Assembly: GCA_013400975.1 (NCBI GenBank)
Contig: WBMZ01003360.1
Location: 29,175 to 93,174 of the forward strand
DNA from: Atrichornis clamosus
Taxonomy: Eukaryota; Chordata; Aves; Passeriformes; Menuridae
Direction: 5' to 3'
Length of the DNA: 64,000 bases
This document shows positions 48,001-61,200 of this stretch, in pieces. Both the position numbers and the translations under genes were made by a program. Under the pieces are notes generated by a model, which did not search any database, had not been told where the DNA came from, and was given only the letters and a program-made list of their open reading frames with translations. The number at the start of each line of letters is the position of its first letter. Within the stretch, counting starts at the first letter, position 1.

Positions 48001-50531
48001 GACATGGAGAGGAGATGGGGAGGCACTAAAGAAAACAGTTAAAATGCAGACAGGTATACATCTGAAGATGTTTTCCTCCAAAGCTGGGAATGCCTTTCCA
48101 TGGCTTGTATGAACCTTCAGGGTCCAGTACTGAGGAATTATTCTGAATGGGTGGTGTGGTGACATTTCCATTCTGTGGTTTCATTGATGGCATCTCTTCA
48201 GCACATGGAAAACAGAGTGGTTATTCCAGTTCATGAGCCACTCAAGGGCATGTCAGGATTCAGTGGGTCTTAATTACCATGGCGCTTCCCTCAGGTTGCT
48301 TCTGTTACTGGTTCATTTAGATTGCAGTACCTCCCATGGCACTTCTTGTATTTTGCTGTACCAAGCACCAGAGATGATGTATCAAACACGGGTGCTAGGA
48401 AACCACATTTGTATCCAGACAAGTATTTCTGGGCAAACATTTGCATTTTCAGTTTGCAAGAGGAAATCAAGTACTTAGAAGACCTCTAACATCTTCCTTA
48501 GCAAACTGCTCTTCAGATTATGCTAATAAATAGCAGTATTTATTATTAGTGAGCTATTCAAATGAGATAGTGATAAAAAGTCACAAGACTGAAAATATAA
48601 ATATGACACTACTTGACCACTGCCAAGGATATGGAGTATCCCTAGAAATTAAAGGTATTGTCAAAGTACTACTTATGACACCACCAGAGAAGTTTGGTGT
48701 TTGGCACTCCTGCGAATCTGTAAGAGACAGTTCCATTTTCTAAATAGTTCCATATATATTAGCAATAGAATCCAGCGTGTAGCTTACTTCTCCCACAAAA
48801 AGGAACCCTTATTTTGTCTAGAATATATTTCAGTTAATAGAAGATTTGGACTCTCCATGAAGTATTTGCAGGCAAAAATGAAACTTCTTTCTTAGAACAA
48901 CTTTGATTTCATTAACTATAAGGGGATAAGAGAGTGTCTTTCCTGCACAAAGAAGACATTATTTCCTTCCCTTTGTAATATGCTTTTCCCCAAAGAATTA
49001 TAAATTCTCTAAAGAAGCCGAGTTGTATTTAATGGTAGTACTATTCTCCAAGGGAAGTAAATTAATTCTGAAGGCTACAGGTAAGGCCTCAAAACAGTAT
49101 TTATTTATATCCAGCTAGTGAATCCAGACATATAAAAAACATAGTGACTAAATTTCGTATTACCGTGTGGCAATTCTATAATCTCTGCTTTCAAACCGAA
49201 GTATGTACTAGAAACATATTAAACAAAAGAAGGGCTCAATATGATTACCACAGGAATCATAGCAAAATTACACTTTTTCCAGACATAAAACACTAGGGTA
49301 GAGAGAAATCCCTTCTGGCTGGTTTAGAAGATCGTGAGAACATTAATAGAGGTATGTTATGGATGGGATATCTGTTGTGGGTTTCTAGCTTGCCAAAACA
49401 CTCCCAAGACATAAACACAGCCAGTAGATGGATGGTGATGGCCAGATGGGGAGAAAGGCAAGGCTGTCCATGCAAAGTCCTCAAATCCCAATATGAATGC
49501 AAATCTGACTTTTCTTGACAAGAACTACAGGGGAGGAAAGGCGTGTGATATTATAGCAATCTGATAAATACCCCGAGGGACAAAACAGGGCAGCTGGCAC
49601 TTTGGTAGCATCCATATGAAGGGAATTGGACCCTGGATTTTTGGCTTCTTATTGACCCAGTCAAGAATATTTACTATAAGAAGAAACTTTGTGTAAAGGA
49701 GTATCTAAATAAGGCTTTCAAGATGAAGACCATGGTCAAAGTCTGAACTTACAAGTTTATTTTTATAAACATAAGTTCAGAAAAACTCTTGCAGTTTGAC
49801 GGGCAATGCATAGTAATGCATTTATTTTCTTTTCTTGATATAATATTTAACTGAGAAAACACTCTGATGGCTCTCATGCTTTGAGACATCAGTGGCTAGG
49901 TTTATGCAAAGAATGGAAAGAAAATAAAAGAACCTACAGGACAGAATTTTTCTGGATATTTCAAAGTAAATATCCATTCAGTTTCAATTCTGGTGTATTT
50001 TCTTTAATAAAAAAGTGTATATAGTTCACCAAGAAAATTGTCTTTTTGCATCTATGTCTTCCCAGAAGGCTGTGCTCACTGCATGATGTCATGAACCATT
50101 AATGTCACTGTGGCATGAGTTAAGGACAATGTTTATCTTGAGCTAGTTGCTATAACCGGCAAGTTTTGCAATTTCAACAGTGATTCCTAGTAGAGTGCCA
50201 CAAGGGTATATTTGATGTCTTGACTTAATGGGTAGCTTCAATCGATGTTGTGCCATGTTTCACAAGTCATACACTTGATGTACTGAATTTTATTACAGGG
50301 ATAACAGTCCAATAACCTCTTACAGTCTGAAAACACAGCTTCCCGAGGCATCACTCCTTCCTTGAGAAAGGAGAAAATATTCACAGCAACTAGGGAAACA
50401 TATAACCCACAAAACATTTGAAGCTCATCTTCTTGTTTTCAAAGAAAAGTGTAAAATGCCCATATCTCATTTTTTGTAGCCTCCCTCCTAGGAATTACAC
50501 AAAATACCATGCTGTAGTTCTTTTGTTGATG
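48001..50531. other. Unique AT-rich DNA
   Basis: No gene or transposon was recognised. Confidence 0.5.
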
Positions 50532-50630
50532 ATGTGGGGTTTTTTCCTTGGTTTTTTTTTTTTCTTGTTGGTTGGTTGGTTTTTGTTTGGTTTGGTTGGT
50601 TTTGGGGTTTTTTTTGTTGCTGTTGGCTTT
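50532..50630. repeat. G/T-only low-complexity tract with GGTT units
   Basis: Nearly pure G and T on the plus strand, with tandem TTGG units (GGTTGGTTGG) and long T runs. The complementary strand is A/C-only. It is probably an expanded A-rich retroposon tail or a simple repeat. The 76-codon frame across it is a low-complexity artefact. Confidence 0.8.
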
Positions 50631-53174
50631 TTGATCCACAGAACCTGATTCGGAGGCATGCACCAGTAATTCCAACCAATTCATGATGTGACGAAAGAAA
50701 AACAATAAGCACATTTGCACATTTGCATTTTGATCTACTTTTGTCTTAAATTGAGACAGACTTGTGAATGTTATAAAGTGAACCCAAAAGGGATTTCACC
50801 CACAATTAGGAGAAAATGAGACATGAGCATAGATGTATACCACAGCAGCCTCCATAAATTCAGCTGACTGCCTGCAGTCTGATTTCAGGACTTTAATAGG
50901 AGAAAGAAAATGTGTATAACTGTTCCCACAAAACTTCAATAAAATAGTTAACCCCATAAAGCACAGTCTAAGCTTTAGGACTGCAACATGGCCCAGGCAT
51001 TAAGACAAGAGATTAAGGTAATAAGAACAACACCAAGAAGGGCACATAAGCAACAGGTTCTTCCTTAGGTAAAGCAGCAATTCATTCTCCCATGCCAAAT
51101 CAAGCCAAAAAAGCAAGATACTTCCCAGCAATACACAAAATCTCTGATTCCTGTTAATATATGTGAATGGGATGAGGAGATGTTTCTTACGGAGAAACTG
51201 TGGGAAAAATTTGAATTTTGGTGATGCTTGGAGGATAATTTTTGTGACCTCTTTTTTTTATTTCAAAGAGAGGCTAATTTCCTCATAATTTTCAAGTGGG
51301 TATGAAGGATGATGGTGGAAATGATTCATTACCAACTTGAACTATCAGATTGTTTGACTAATGAAGTTGACATCTTTATCAGTACCTGCCATTTCCCAGA
51401 ATGCACCTATATTTGCATGTAGATTGCACATGTAAGGCCACAGTATTGATAGTGGAATTAATCAAATTATTCTGCTTTCAGACCAGAAAGATTTATTCTG
51501 CATATTAAGCTCTCTGTAACTGAGACTTTTTTTCCAATACTGTGCATCCATTCTTCAGCTAATAAGTGCAATAGTAGAGACCAAAATGCAGGTCTCAGTA
51601 GGACTCCCAATATCCTAAGTGGTGCTAACATATGTCTTGCCTGAAAACAAAAGGAATTTTAAAGTATTTATAGAGTTTAGGGGGCACTCACTAAACACTT
51701 AAAAGAATCAAAGGCCTGATTCAGTTCATTCCTGTGACATCCAAACATTTTTAGTGTTGTAAACCATATCATGCATCATAAATTCATAATAATATATCTC
51801 AGCTGCTTCATGTATCATAAAAACTTTCCAGAAAATGGGTTTCAAGTGGGCACTTTCTTCTATTCTGATATTCACAAAAGTTTAATGTTTGTATGTGTAG
51901 ATGCCCGGCTAAACATACTGATCTCATTTCCCAGTTGCCTGAGGAGTGCACTGCCCAACGCTAGTAAAACCATGTGTGAGCCTGCCAGTGTGAATTTTAG
52001 CAGCTGAAACCTCCACGCTTCCAGGTTCTACTAAGTTAGAGTTGCTAAGGCAAATGAACATCTATGTGGCTTATCAAAATCTTCCAGACAGCTGTGACTC
52101 ATCACGGTACACACACGTTCTCTGTCCTTTGATGGTGTTTCTAATGCACGTCACACTGCCCTAAGAGCCAGCCTGACAGCCTTCTCTCCCTGGAAGCTTG
52201 TCCACAGATGGTAGAACAGCATGATGAAACTCACACAGAGCACAGGCAAAGGCTCAGGCCTCAACTAACAAGTTTTTGCACTGATTTAATGTCATGTTAA
52301 ACCAATGTACTGGTACAGTTAATTAGACTGATAATGTAAGGAAACTTAAAAGAGTCATAATGTATGTAATCTAGGAGAAATATGCAATCTGTAATCTGCA
52401 GTTTGTGCAGAATTCCTTATCTAATTATACAAAAGCATAATCCTTTCCTGTAGGTTGAAGTCCAGTAACGAGTAGGCCAACTCAAGAAGCCTAAAAAATT
52501 GAGCACACTAAAACAATATTTACTACTGCAGTATAAGGTGGATATTTTTCTCTAGGAAGAGAGATGTATATGTGCAACCATTAATCTTTAAAGAACTTGA
52601 GAAAATACATATATCTTTAATAATTGCATACATCTAATGAACACCTGCCAATATAGTATATTCAAAAAAATCTTGATTTAATAAGTCGTTATTCAGGCAC
52701 TCTCAAAAGCTTAGAGTTATATTAATCATGATGATGAACTTTAAGTACATTTAATTAAGGTATTCATTTTTTTCCCCATTTATATGCTTTGTCCTGCTCA
52801 TACAGTTCACAGTTATAGGCACCTTTCTTCCTAAAACCAAAAGAGTTTAGCAAAGAATCCATACAGGAAAATGACATGCTTCTATCATGTTTAAAAGACT
52901 TAATTTGTAAAACTTGTGTTATAAGGAAGACAGGCAGAGATGTTTATTTCAGAATTCAGTCACAGGGTGATAAATGGTTTGATAGCACTGATGGCAGCCT
53001 CAGTTACAGTAGCCATGATGCATAAGCAGCACCATTATGCGGAGGACATTCTTGTTCACTGAAAATCAATTTAAATACCAATTTGATTTGGTAAGATTTT
53101 GCCTTTGAGTCTCATACTTATCCTGAAATAGCCACATAGCGTGGAAGCACATGATAGATGATAGCTGTGTGGTG
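50631..53174. other. Unique AT-rich DNA
   Basis: No feature recognised. Confidence 0.5.
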
Positions 53175-53384
53175 TATAAAATACGGGCGCTAGGCCCCGT
53201 ACTGAGAGCTGTCCAGCTGTGCCAACGCACCGCAGCACTGCGGCTGCAGCGACCCCAGCGCTTTCCCGGCACCATGCAGGCATTCTCCTACTGGAAATGG
53301 GATGGTCTGTGCAGTAGGGCAACGAAAACCACTGTAGCCCTATCTCAAGTGAATGCAGGTGCTGTGAACGTTGGAGGAATGTGA
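53175..53384 (+). promoter_or_regulatory. Promoter-like cluster: TATA box, CpG patch and Kozak ATG
   Basis: TATAAAATA lies at 53175-53183. It is followed by 85 bases with nine CpGs (53184-53268) in otherwise AT-rich DNA. An ATG at 53274 in the context GGCACCATGC has A at -3 but C at +4. The ORF from this ATG has 36 codons and ends at TGA 53382-53384. A possible splice donor GCAG|GTGCTG has its GT at 53359-53360. Order and spacing resemble a small gene start, with a transcription start expected near 53205. No protein family is recognised. It could also be a decayed retroelement promoter or retrocopy. Confidence 0.25.
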
Positions 53385-56300
53385 AAGTTTCCTCATCCTG
53401 GACACTGTCTCCTTAAAACAGCCAAGTCCCAGATGTCTTGCAGCTCCCCATGCCCAATCCCTGCACATCAGACAAACTGGATACGTAACTGCTCTACTAG
53501 AGACAACTGGAGGCATTTCTGAAAGAAAAGCCTAAGTGGCATTCAGCACACTTTTTAGAGATAACACAGGAAACAGCAATTCACTAGAACACCAGAACCA
53601 ATGAAGCCTAATTTCCTAAAGATCTGTATCTGAGTATTAGTATGAAATCTAAATTTTAATGTTCATGAGAAGTCTTTTCCGGATATTTATAAGGGCTTCT
53701 CTGCGGTGAATTCTCTGGTACCTAATAGCTCACACCGCAGCTTTTTCCACAGTTACAGATATTTTTTTCCACTACCTGATGAAAACCACAAGATTTTCTT
53801 TTAAAATTGGAACCAGATCCTGCCTTGGGGCTTTTCACTTGCTAAAGGATCATTCTGCTAAAAGGAGCTGAATAGAATAATGCAGATCTCAGTACTCAGA
53901 GAGAACCTGCTTAAAATATTCAGATGGTGAAAACCATTAGACATTTTCAATAGTAATAACTGAAAAAGATAACGTATTTTCTGGGAAGCATTCTCCTTAT
54001 AAAGAGGTTCAAGTTTTGCTCCTAGTCATACTAAATAACCAGGAAATCAGAGGAGAAAAGGAGTGTGTACTTACTGAGGCATCCAACCAGAAGTCCAGTA
54101 GGATAGATTTTGACTTTTTCTTATCCAGTTATTTTTAACAAGGGTGAACTTTAAAATTACCTCTGGCTTAAAGAATTAGAAACAGATCTTACTGCTCTGC
54201 TTCTCAGTCTGCTTGGGCTTATTCTTTGTTTCACAGAAAGTCACTCTTTCACTTAGGAGAAGAAAGACTTAACAGTACTTTCCTACCTCAGAATTGACAA
54301 AAACACTGAGTTCCTCTTCAGTTTATAGAATGGGTGGTTATGTCTTAAATGATGGCAGGATTTCTTTGTATAGCAGTCAAATTTCCTAAGTAAGAGATTC
54401 ATTGAGTGACAGAAATGCCTCTTTGAGAATTTACACTGGGGGTTCAATCTGAAACTCCCTTAGCTTAATTGCACAAGTTCATGACTTAACTGTTTCTTGC
54501 TTGGAGGGTCAAAGGCATTCATCTGAAGTCTGAAGATCAGGTATATCCAGTTGGCAGTATAAATAGAAAACCCCATTTATTTTAAGAATCTCATATTTGC
54601 CCACAAAGCTAAAGATACAAGTCCGAGAGTCTGTTCTAATATATTAGCTATACTTTATGTAACACACCTGATGTACACATCTGACTTTAAGAATAAAAGA
54701 GGGAGTGTATTTGCTGCACCAGCCAGGAAAGAAAAATGATGGGAAAGCAGAGGAAAAGGGCTATGTTCTCCCCATGGGTTGCTTCTGTCCCTCCACATCA
54801 CATTTTGTGGGCAGATAAAGCCATCAGGGACTTGTCAGGTCTCCTCCTTCTCCACAGCCATGGTCTCCCTCTGCCTCAAAGGGACACACAGGCTTTTAGC
54901 CTTTTCTGTTGTGAAGGATTGAATTACTAGCACAGTTTTCTTATCCAGGTCTTCAATCCAGACCGAATGCAAATATACAATTATCACAGTGTTTCTCTGC
55001 CTCATAATTGGCTTTGGCAGCAAGAGCATGGCATGTTTGGTACTCTAATGAACCTGATCCTCACTCTTATAACCAGTGCACATAACAGCTGAAAGGGTGT
55101 TGTGGTGCAGGGATCATGTTGCCATGTTGCCATGCTGAATCTCTGTTGGGTTTGAAAATCACCTAGTGCAAATTATATCATGAGACTCACAATGCATTCC
55201 AGAACACTATTCAAATAGCAAATACGAATAATGAATGTTCAAAGCACGAACTATGCACCAGGCAAACAATTCATAAACTGGGATATTTGTCTATGTCATT
55301 TGCAAGTAAATTCAATTAATAAGCAAATTAATAATAATCATATAAGTGTGTGATTAAGCAAAGTAAGGGGCACAATTTCCTTTTACTTGTATCTTCAGCA
55401 GTCATCTCCATCCATGGAAAATGAATGCAATGGTTTTCAAATCAGATTTTTTAGGATTTCTCACCTGCTTCAAAGTCTCTGCAGGGATACAACCAAGTGT
55501 TCAGATACACTGGGAAAGAGAGTCCACTGAACACTTCTGCCCGCTCAGCTTGGCATATGACAGCTCAGCCTGACTTCCTGGGGAAAAATCTATGCTTTAG
55601 TTTTTCAGGTCCATTTTCTCTCCACAAACTCTTTCCCATCACTTCTAAATCCATTAGCCTCTTTCAAAACATCTTATCAACTTTCATGAAAAACGGTGAC
55701 AGGAGAGGAAAGGAATCCACATTAGTCTCTCTGCTGACGCTGCAATACACCTTTTCTGTTATTTGATTACTTTAGTGGAAACACTGACCTTTCACTACAT
55801 AGAATTCAGAATCACCCACAGCATATGTCACTAGCAGCTAGGGAATGGGACACAATGGATGGAGGATACCGAGTGTATATGTGCAAGATAAGGCGGATTT
55901 AAGGAGTGTGAAGTAATGGAACTTGTGGGAATAAATTTCAAGTACAATTGAAGGTAGTCAGAGATAAAGGTCACTAAAACATAAAACAAGAGCCACTTCA
56001 AAAACAACCTGTTTAACCTACAGTAAGAATATGAAGTTTCATGACTCTGCTTCCAGTCCTAGTCAGTTTCCTAATCAGCTTCTACATTTGAATCGCCACA
56101 TTAGTTCATGTTTTTCACAACTGTGTGTTTCATTGTTGTATATATGCAGCAATTTTTGCATTCTTTCACTGATTTGCAAAGGACATAATAAGCAAATTAA
56201 AAATAAGTTTTTTGTTTGGTTCTTGTTTTTTAACTTTTGTGGGGTTTTGTGTAGGTTTTTTTAAACGGAAACAATGAGAAATGTGTTCTAGCCAAGTTAG

Positions 56301-58218
56301 GAAAATGTGAACATGTAAAGTTACACCTCCAAGGTAAGTTTCTTAAACATAATGCCATTCTATTTGTCCTACACTACAGAAGACAAAAAACCATCTACAG
56401 TAGGTATAAAAAAATGTCCAATTAAATATTTCAGAAGAGATTATGGCATGTAGCCTACCAATTGAGATTTGATATACTTAGGAGAAACATGAGGACCCGA
56501 TATGTAATTTTAAAAAAGGTGTATTTCCTTGACTTAAATGACACCCCATGGTATTAATCAAATCCCACAGAGCCAGCATCTTAAGGTATGCAGAATATGG
56601 AGCAGAGCAGCAGAACATACCTATGTAATAAGGAACTGTGCATGACTCGATAAATTATTTCAAATAGTTGGTCTCTTACTGGTTAGTATTTCTGAAGCTA
56701 GTTATGAACATGGAGCTCCTGAAATGTTCCAGAAAAGCCAGTGTGTTAGTATCAAGATGCTTATTTACATTTACTTTGGTTTGGTGAACTTCTATCATCC
56801 CAGAGCTGAGCTTCAAACCAGCTCTATTCCCTGGCAGACACCATGGAACCAGGTGCCTTGTTGCTCTTCAAGATCTACTTCATCAAAGATCATCAAACCT
56901 GCTCAGGAGCCTGGCTTGCCATGCCACAAGCAATCTGCTTTGTACCTCTCTGGTACAACTAGTGTTTAATTCTAGTGTTTATCCCCATATACTGGTCTAC
57001 ATTCAGATTTCTCTGAGGCAAGACCCTGGAAACCTGGGAACCATCCACCTAGAGAGGGCTTTCTTCCATTTTTGCAGCAGTGAAGTGGAAGTTAGTGAGA
57101 GCACTCACTCCCCAAGTTTTCAAGCTCATACACCTTAGGTTTGAAGCCTGAAAAAACTTATATGGGCTTACTGTGGAAGTGTGCCTCTGGCAGGGCTCAC
57201 CTTCCACCTGAATTAATCTGAAGCCTGTCCAGGAAGCTGGCATTGCTGTTAGCTGAGCTGCTGCCACTCTGGTTGGCAAAAGCAAGAGGTCTCATGAGCA
57301 GGAAACCCTGTTTTTCAGATGGCTTTAAGAAAAATATTGTTCTTCCCCAAAGAGTTTACAAATTGAAACCATTACCTGGCAACAACTTCATTATTGTTTG
57401 ACTTCAAGGAGGTTCCACTTGGGCTCAGTGCCCCATTTATACATCACAGCAGTACTCTCTTCCAAACATTACAAAGGATAAAAAGGCTGTAGGGGACTCT
57501 CGGGGATGAATGCTATAGAAAAAAACAATCAGGTTAACTTATTACTCTATCAGATTTGTCTACAAACCCATAAGAAAACAAAACAAAAACAAAATAAAAA
57601 CTCTCCCAAGTTTATCTATTCCCTGAAAAATAGTTGGAGGTAATTTGTGGAGTTTTTAACTTGCTGGTTTAGTGCTACAAGCCAGGAGCAGAACACAGTT
57701 CTATGCAATGTGTTATTCACGAATGGAGAAATATGGGCTTATTATTTGGTCAGGGTTTGCTGGTGATATCAAGACATTTCATTAAAAGAGGAAATAACCA
57801 CAGGTTTTCTGCATTCCAGTCCTGAGATTTAAACCCTGAGGAAAGAGCTGAAAATGAAAAATAATGTGAATGAGAGCTCCGAAGCCTAGCACTTCACTTG
57901 CAAATACAGTAAGTTTTAAACAAATTATCTACATGTAATTTATCATATTTAACTGCAGAAAAAGTTTATCAGATGTCTTGACAGTCGTTTCAGTCTAATC
58001 TCTGGGAAGCTTCCTCCCCAGTTCCCGTCCCAACATCAGAGCAGCACTAGGCTTCCTGAACACAGCTCAGTGCCTGGTAACTGCAGAACTGCCCTGCTCA
58101 GGGAAAGCCCCAAACTGCATTTCAGGAAAAGTCATCTCCTCGCAGCTCCCCTGAGAGCCCATTAGAGTAAAAGATGCAGAGGAAGCTCTTCCCCCACATG
58201 CCTGGCCCTATCTCTCTG
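53385..58218. other. Unique DNA, no gene recognised
   Basis: Mostly AT-rich, with GC-richer patches at about 56810-57290 and 58010-58200 that contain no recognised element. Confidence 0.45.
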
Positions 58219-58264
58219 CTCAGAGTCTCTATCCTCTTCTACTCAGAGTCTCTATCCTCTTCTA
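58219..58264. repeat. Perfect 23-bp tandem duplication
   Basis: The unit CTCAGAGTCTCTATCCTCTT followed by CTA occurs twice in a row (58219-58241 and 58242-58264) and then CTCAG begins a third partial copy. It is identical between copies, so a recent slippage event is likely. Confidence 0.95.
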
Positions 58265-58269
58265 CTCAG

Positions 58270-61200
58270 CTGCAGGGAAGGAGCAAGGGAGTGCCCTTAT
58301 AACTAGAAGCTTCATACCTCTCACAACCGATCACAATCTCATTCTCCTCTCTCTGCAATTGTCATCTTCCCATTGCAAAATCCTCTGCTCCTAAGCGCTG
58401 CATTCTCCCTCACTAATAAAGAGAGCTATTTAGCTGGCCATTCTGAGTGGCTGCTGAAGGTCCATTCTTCCGGTACTTGCTGTTTTCCTTCGGCTTCGAC
58501 TTGTGCAGAAAATACCTTTTGTTTATGCCTAAACTATAGTGACATATGACTTTTAATTAATCCATCATTAAATCATTTTTGACATAGAGCAGAAATAATC
58601 CAAAACAAAAAGTCTGAAAATTCTGACTCTCATTTCACCAGACTGAGAAAAGGCAGAAAAATCGCTCCCTGGTACATAAACCCCAGGCAGGTACCACAAA
58701 CCTCCAAAGGAGCTTGGAAAGGATGTGTTCCATAACAGCCCTCCTGGGAATGGAGAGCTCCACATGTGGGGGTCTGTCTCCACAGGGATGCGGAAGAAGG
58801 TGTGCAACGCAGCAACAATGGACTGTGGAATAGGCAGGGGAAGAGGAAGATGTGAAAACCGTCTCCTCGGAAATGGTATGTAGGGAAAGATATTTTTTCA
58901 TTGCAGAGCTTCTGGGGTTCAAAGTTAGAAGGCAATATTGGATCACCTAAACAAGCCTCATGCTAAGTATACCCTTGGCTGTAAGCATCCCCTGTATAAC
59001 ACAACAAGGAAGCGCCAGCTCTTCAGAGTGACAGGATTGGGTTTTATTAGACTGCTCAGTTGTCGTAAACTTGGACCAAACTACTGCACCTTCTAGAAAG
59101 CAATAGCAGAGCAAGTTTACACCTGGGATGTATGGTCCCTGAGACTCATGAGCAAAGCTTAATTATTTCTCAGGTTTTGATCTGACATAGGGCCAAAATA
59201 AGGGATCTCGGTTTAAAGATCTGTGAACAACACCCAATAACATTTTAATTGTCAGATAGGGTTAACATTCAGTTCATGCTAAAAAAAAAATAAAATATGA
59301 AGATTACATTGCAAAATATGATTTTTTAAAAAATCAAAATGCAAGGTACAGTAACTTACTACAGGAGATTAAAAAAAGACTTTTGAGTTTGTGAAAATCG
59401 TCACTGACTTTTGTTGCACAAAGGAGAGCCCTACATTCAAATGTTGGAGGTTGGAGTTCCAGGAGTCACTCAGCAGGCATTCTGTTTGCTTGACATAAAA
59501 CCCAACCAGTAAATCTTACTATTTGACTTCTGCATATGAGAAGATGCCCAAATTTTAAATAAGTCAGTTTGTACAGCTCTAACTGTAACTCTAACAATTC
59601 AATTTTAATCATAATGATATGCCTTTGTTTAGTTCAAGCTTGGTTTCTGTTTGTGTTTTGTCATGTCTATAACTGATTCTAGTCCTGACACCAATTACTA
59701 TTTTCTTGTGCAGATTTGTCCAAAATTAAAAAAAAAAAAAAACCAAACAAAATTCCACAGCGATAAGAAAGGAACAATGAATCCATTTTTATAAACAGAC
59801 AAAAAACTACAGTCAAAACCCATCCAAGTTGTGGCTAATTTGACAATGGCATATTTCCCACGATCTGTACTTCCTGGCTATGCTATTGTTCAGCTCCACT
59901 GCTGGTTTTGTGATACCCAGTTCTGTTAATTTTCTATGCAATGCACTACAGAGGGAAAAGCTGCCACTATTGTCCCTGTGCGCAGCAGCATACCATTCCT
60001 AGATGTGTCCACAAGATAGCCTTTAAACACTAGTGAGACTGCTGTCCCATTACATCCTGCAGAACTGAAAACACTTTCAGGAGACCTTCTAGAACTCAAG
60101 ACTTGTAAAAAGTGTGTCGCAGCCTGATCTGTGGCAATAAGAGCAGAAAACGCATTACTCTGAATTAGAGAAAGATGATAAAGGAAACCTAAACCTGGAA
60201 AAAAGACAGGGAAAACACCAAAATAAACCCCAACCACTCAACAGGAAGCATGGAAAGCTATTCCAATAATCAGGAAGTCCCTAATCCAAACCAGACTTGG
60301 TCTGAACTGTGGTGGGTTATGCTACTGCCAGATGCTATTTCCAATGTGATTTATTTTAAAAGACTATTAGACTTGGCCAAGAAACTGCCTTTGTTTGACT
60401 TGTTTTTATCTGCAGGTCTTGCGTGATAGAAAGGGCACTGGGATGGGGATCACTCTTCTTCTAGAACTTCTTTTTGCCATTTGTTAGACTCGCTGCTGGG
60501 AAATAATGATACATTTCAAAACCGTCTGATGTTACATTTTGGCATTGCAATGATGATTACACTCAGGAAAATGATCAACCACTTATTTAGACAGGCCAAC
60601 TTTGATGCTGATTACAGCAGTCCTTCTGTTGCTGGTGCTTAATGTAATATCTGTTCCTACAAGTAAGGAATAGCCATTAAACCAGTCTGTAAGTAGATCA
60701 TTCCCTTCTCCACCGTGAAGAGTCTCTGGGGCAGGGACTGAAGGCCCTGTGTTGAGTTGAAATGGGGTCCTGGGCCATGGACAGGGATTGGGGGAGTCTC
60801 CAGCAGAAGCTGGGCAGGGCCAGCAGTCCTGGTAGTGCCTTCAGGGCCCTGACAAACACAAATCCACTCTTCTTTCAAAAGGAAGCAAAGGAGTGGGTCA
60901 CATGATTTCACTGGTATGGTCAAGCTGGTCAGCAGTGAAGAAGACAATTACTTCTTGCAACAATTAGACTGTGATTTTGATGATCCTCCTGGTCATAAGT
61001 AGACTTAACTACACCTTTCCAAATGTCTGCCCATCTTTCTCCATCCATGTCTTCCTCTAAACAGTTTCTCCTCTCACTATAGGGAGGCATTTGGGAAGCA
61101 CTGCCTCACAGAGACCTAGTGGGCTCAGCTATGCAAACCAGACATTAAGTGAGAAGGAAGAGGCCCAGGATGTTTACAAGGATGGTTTTGATGGATGAAA

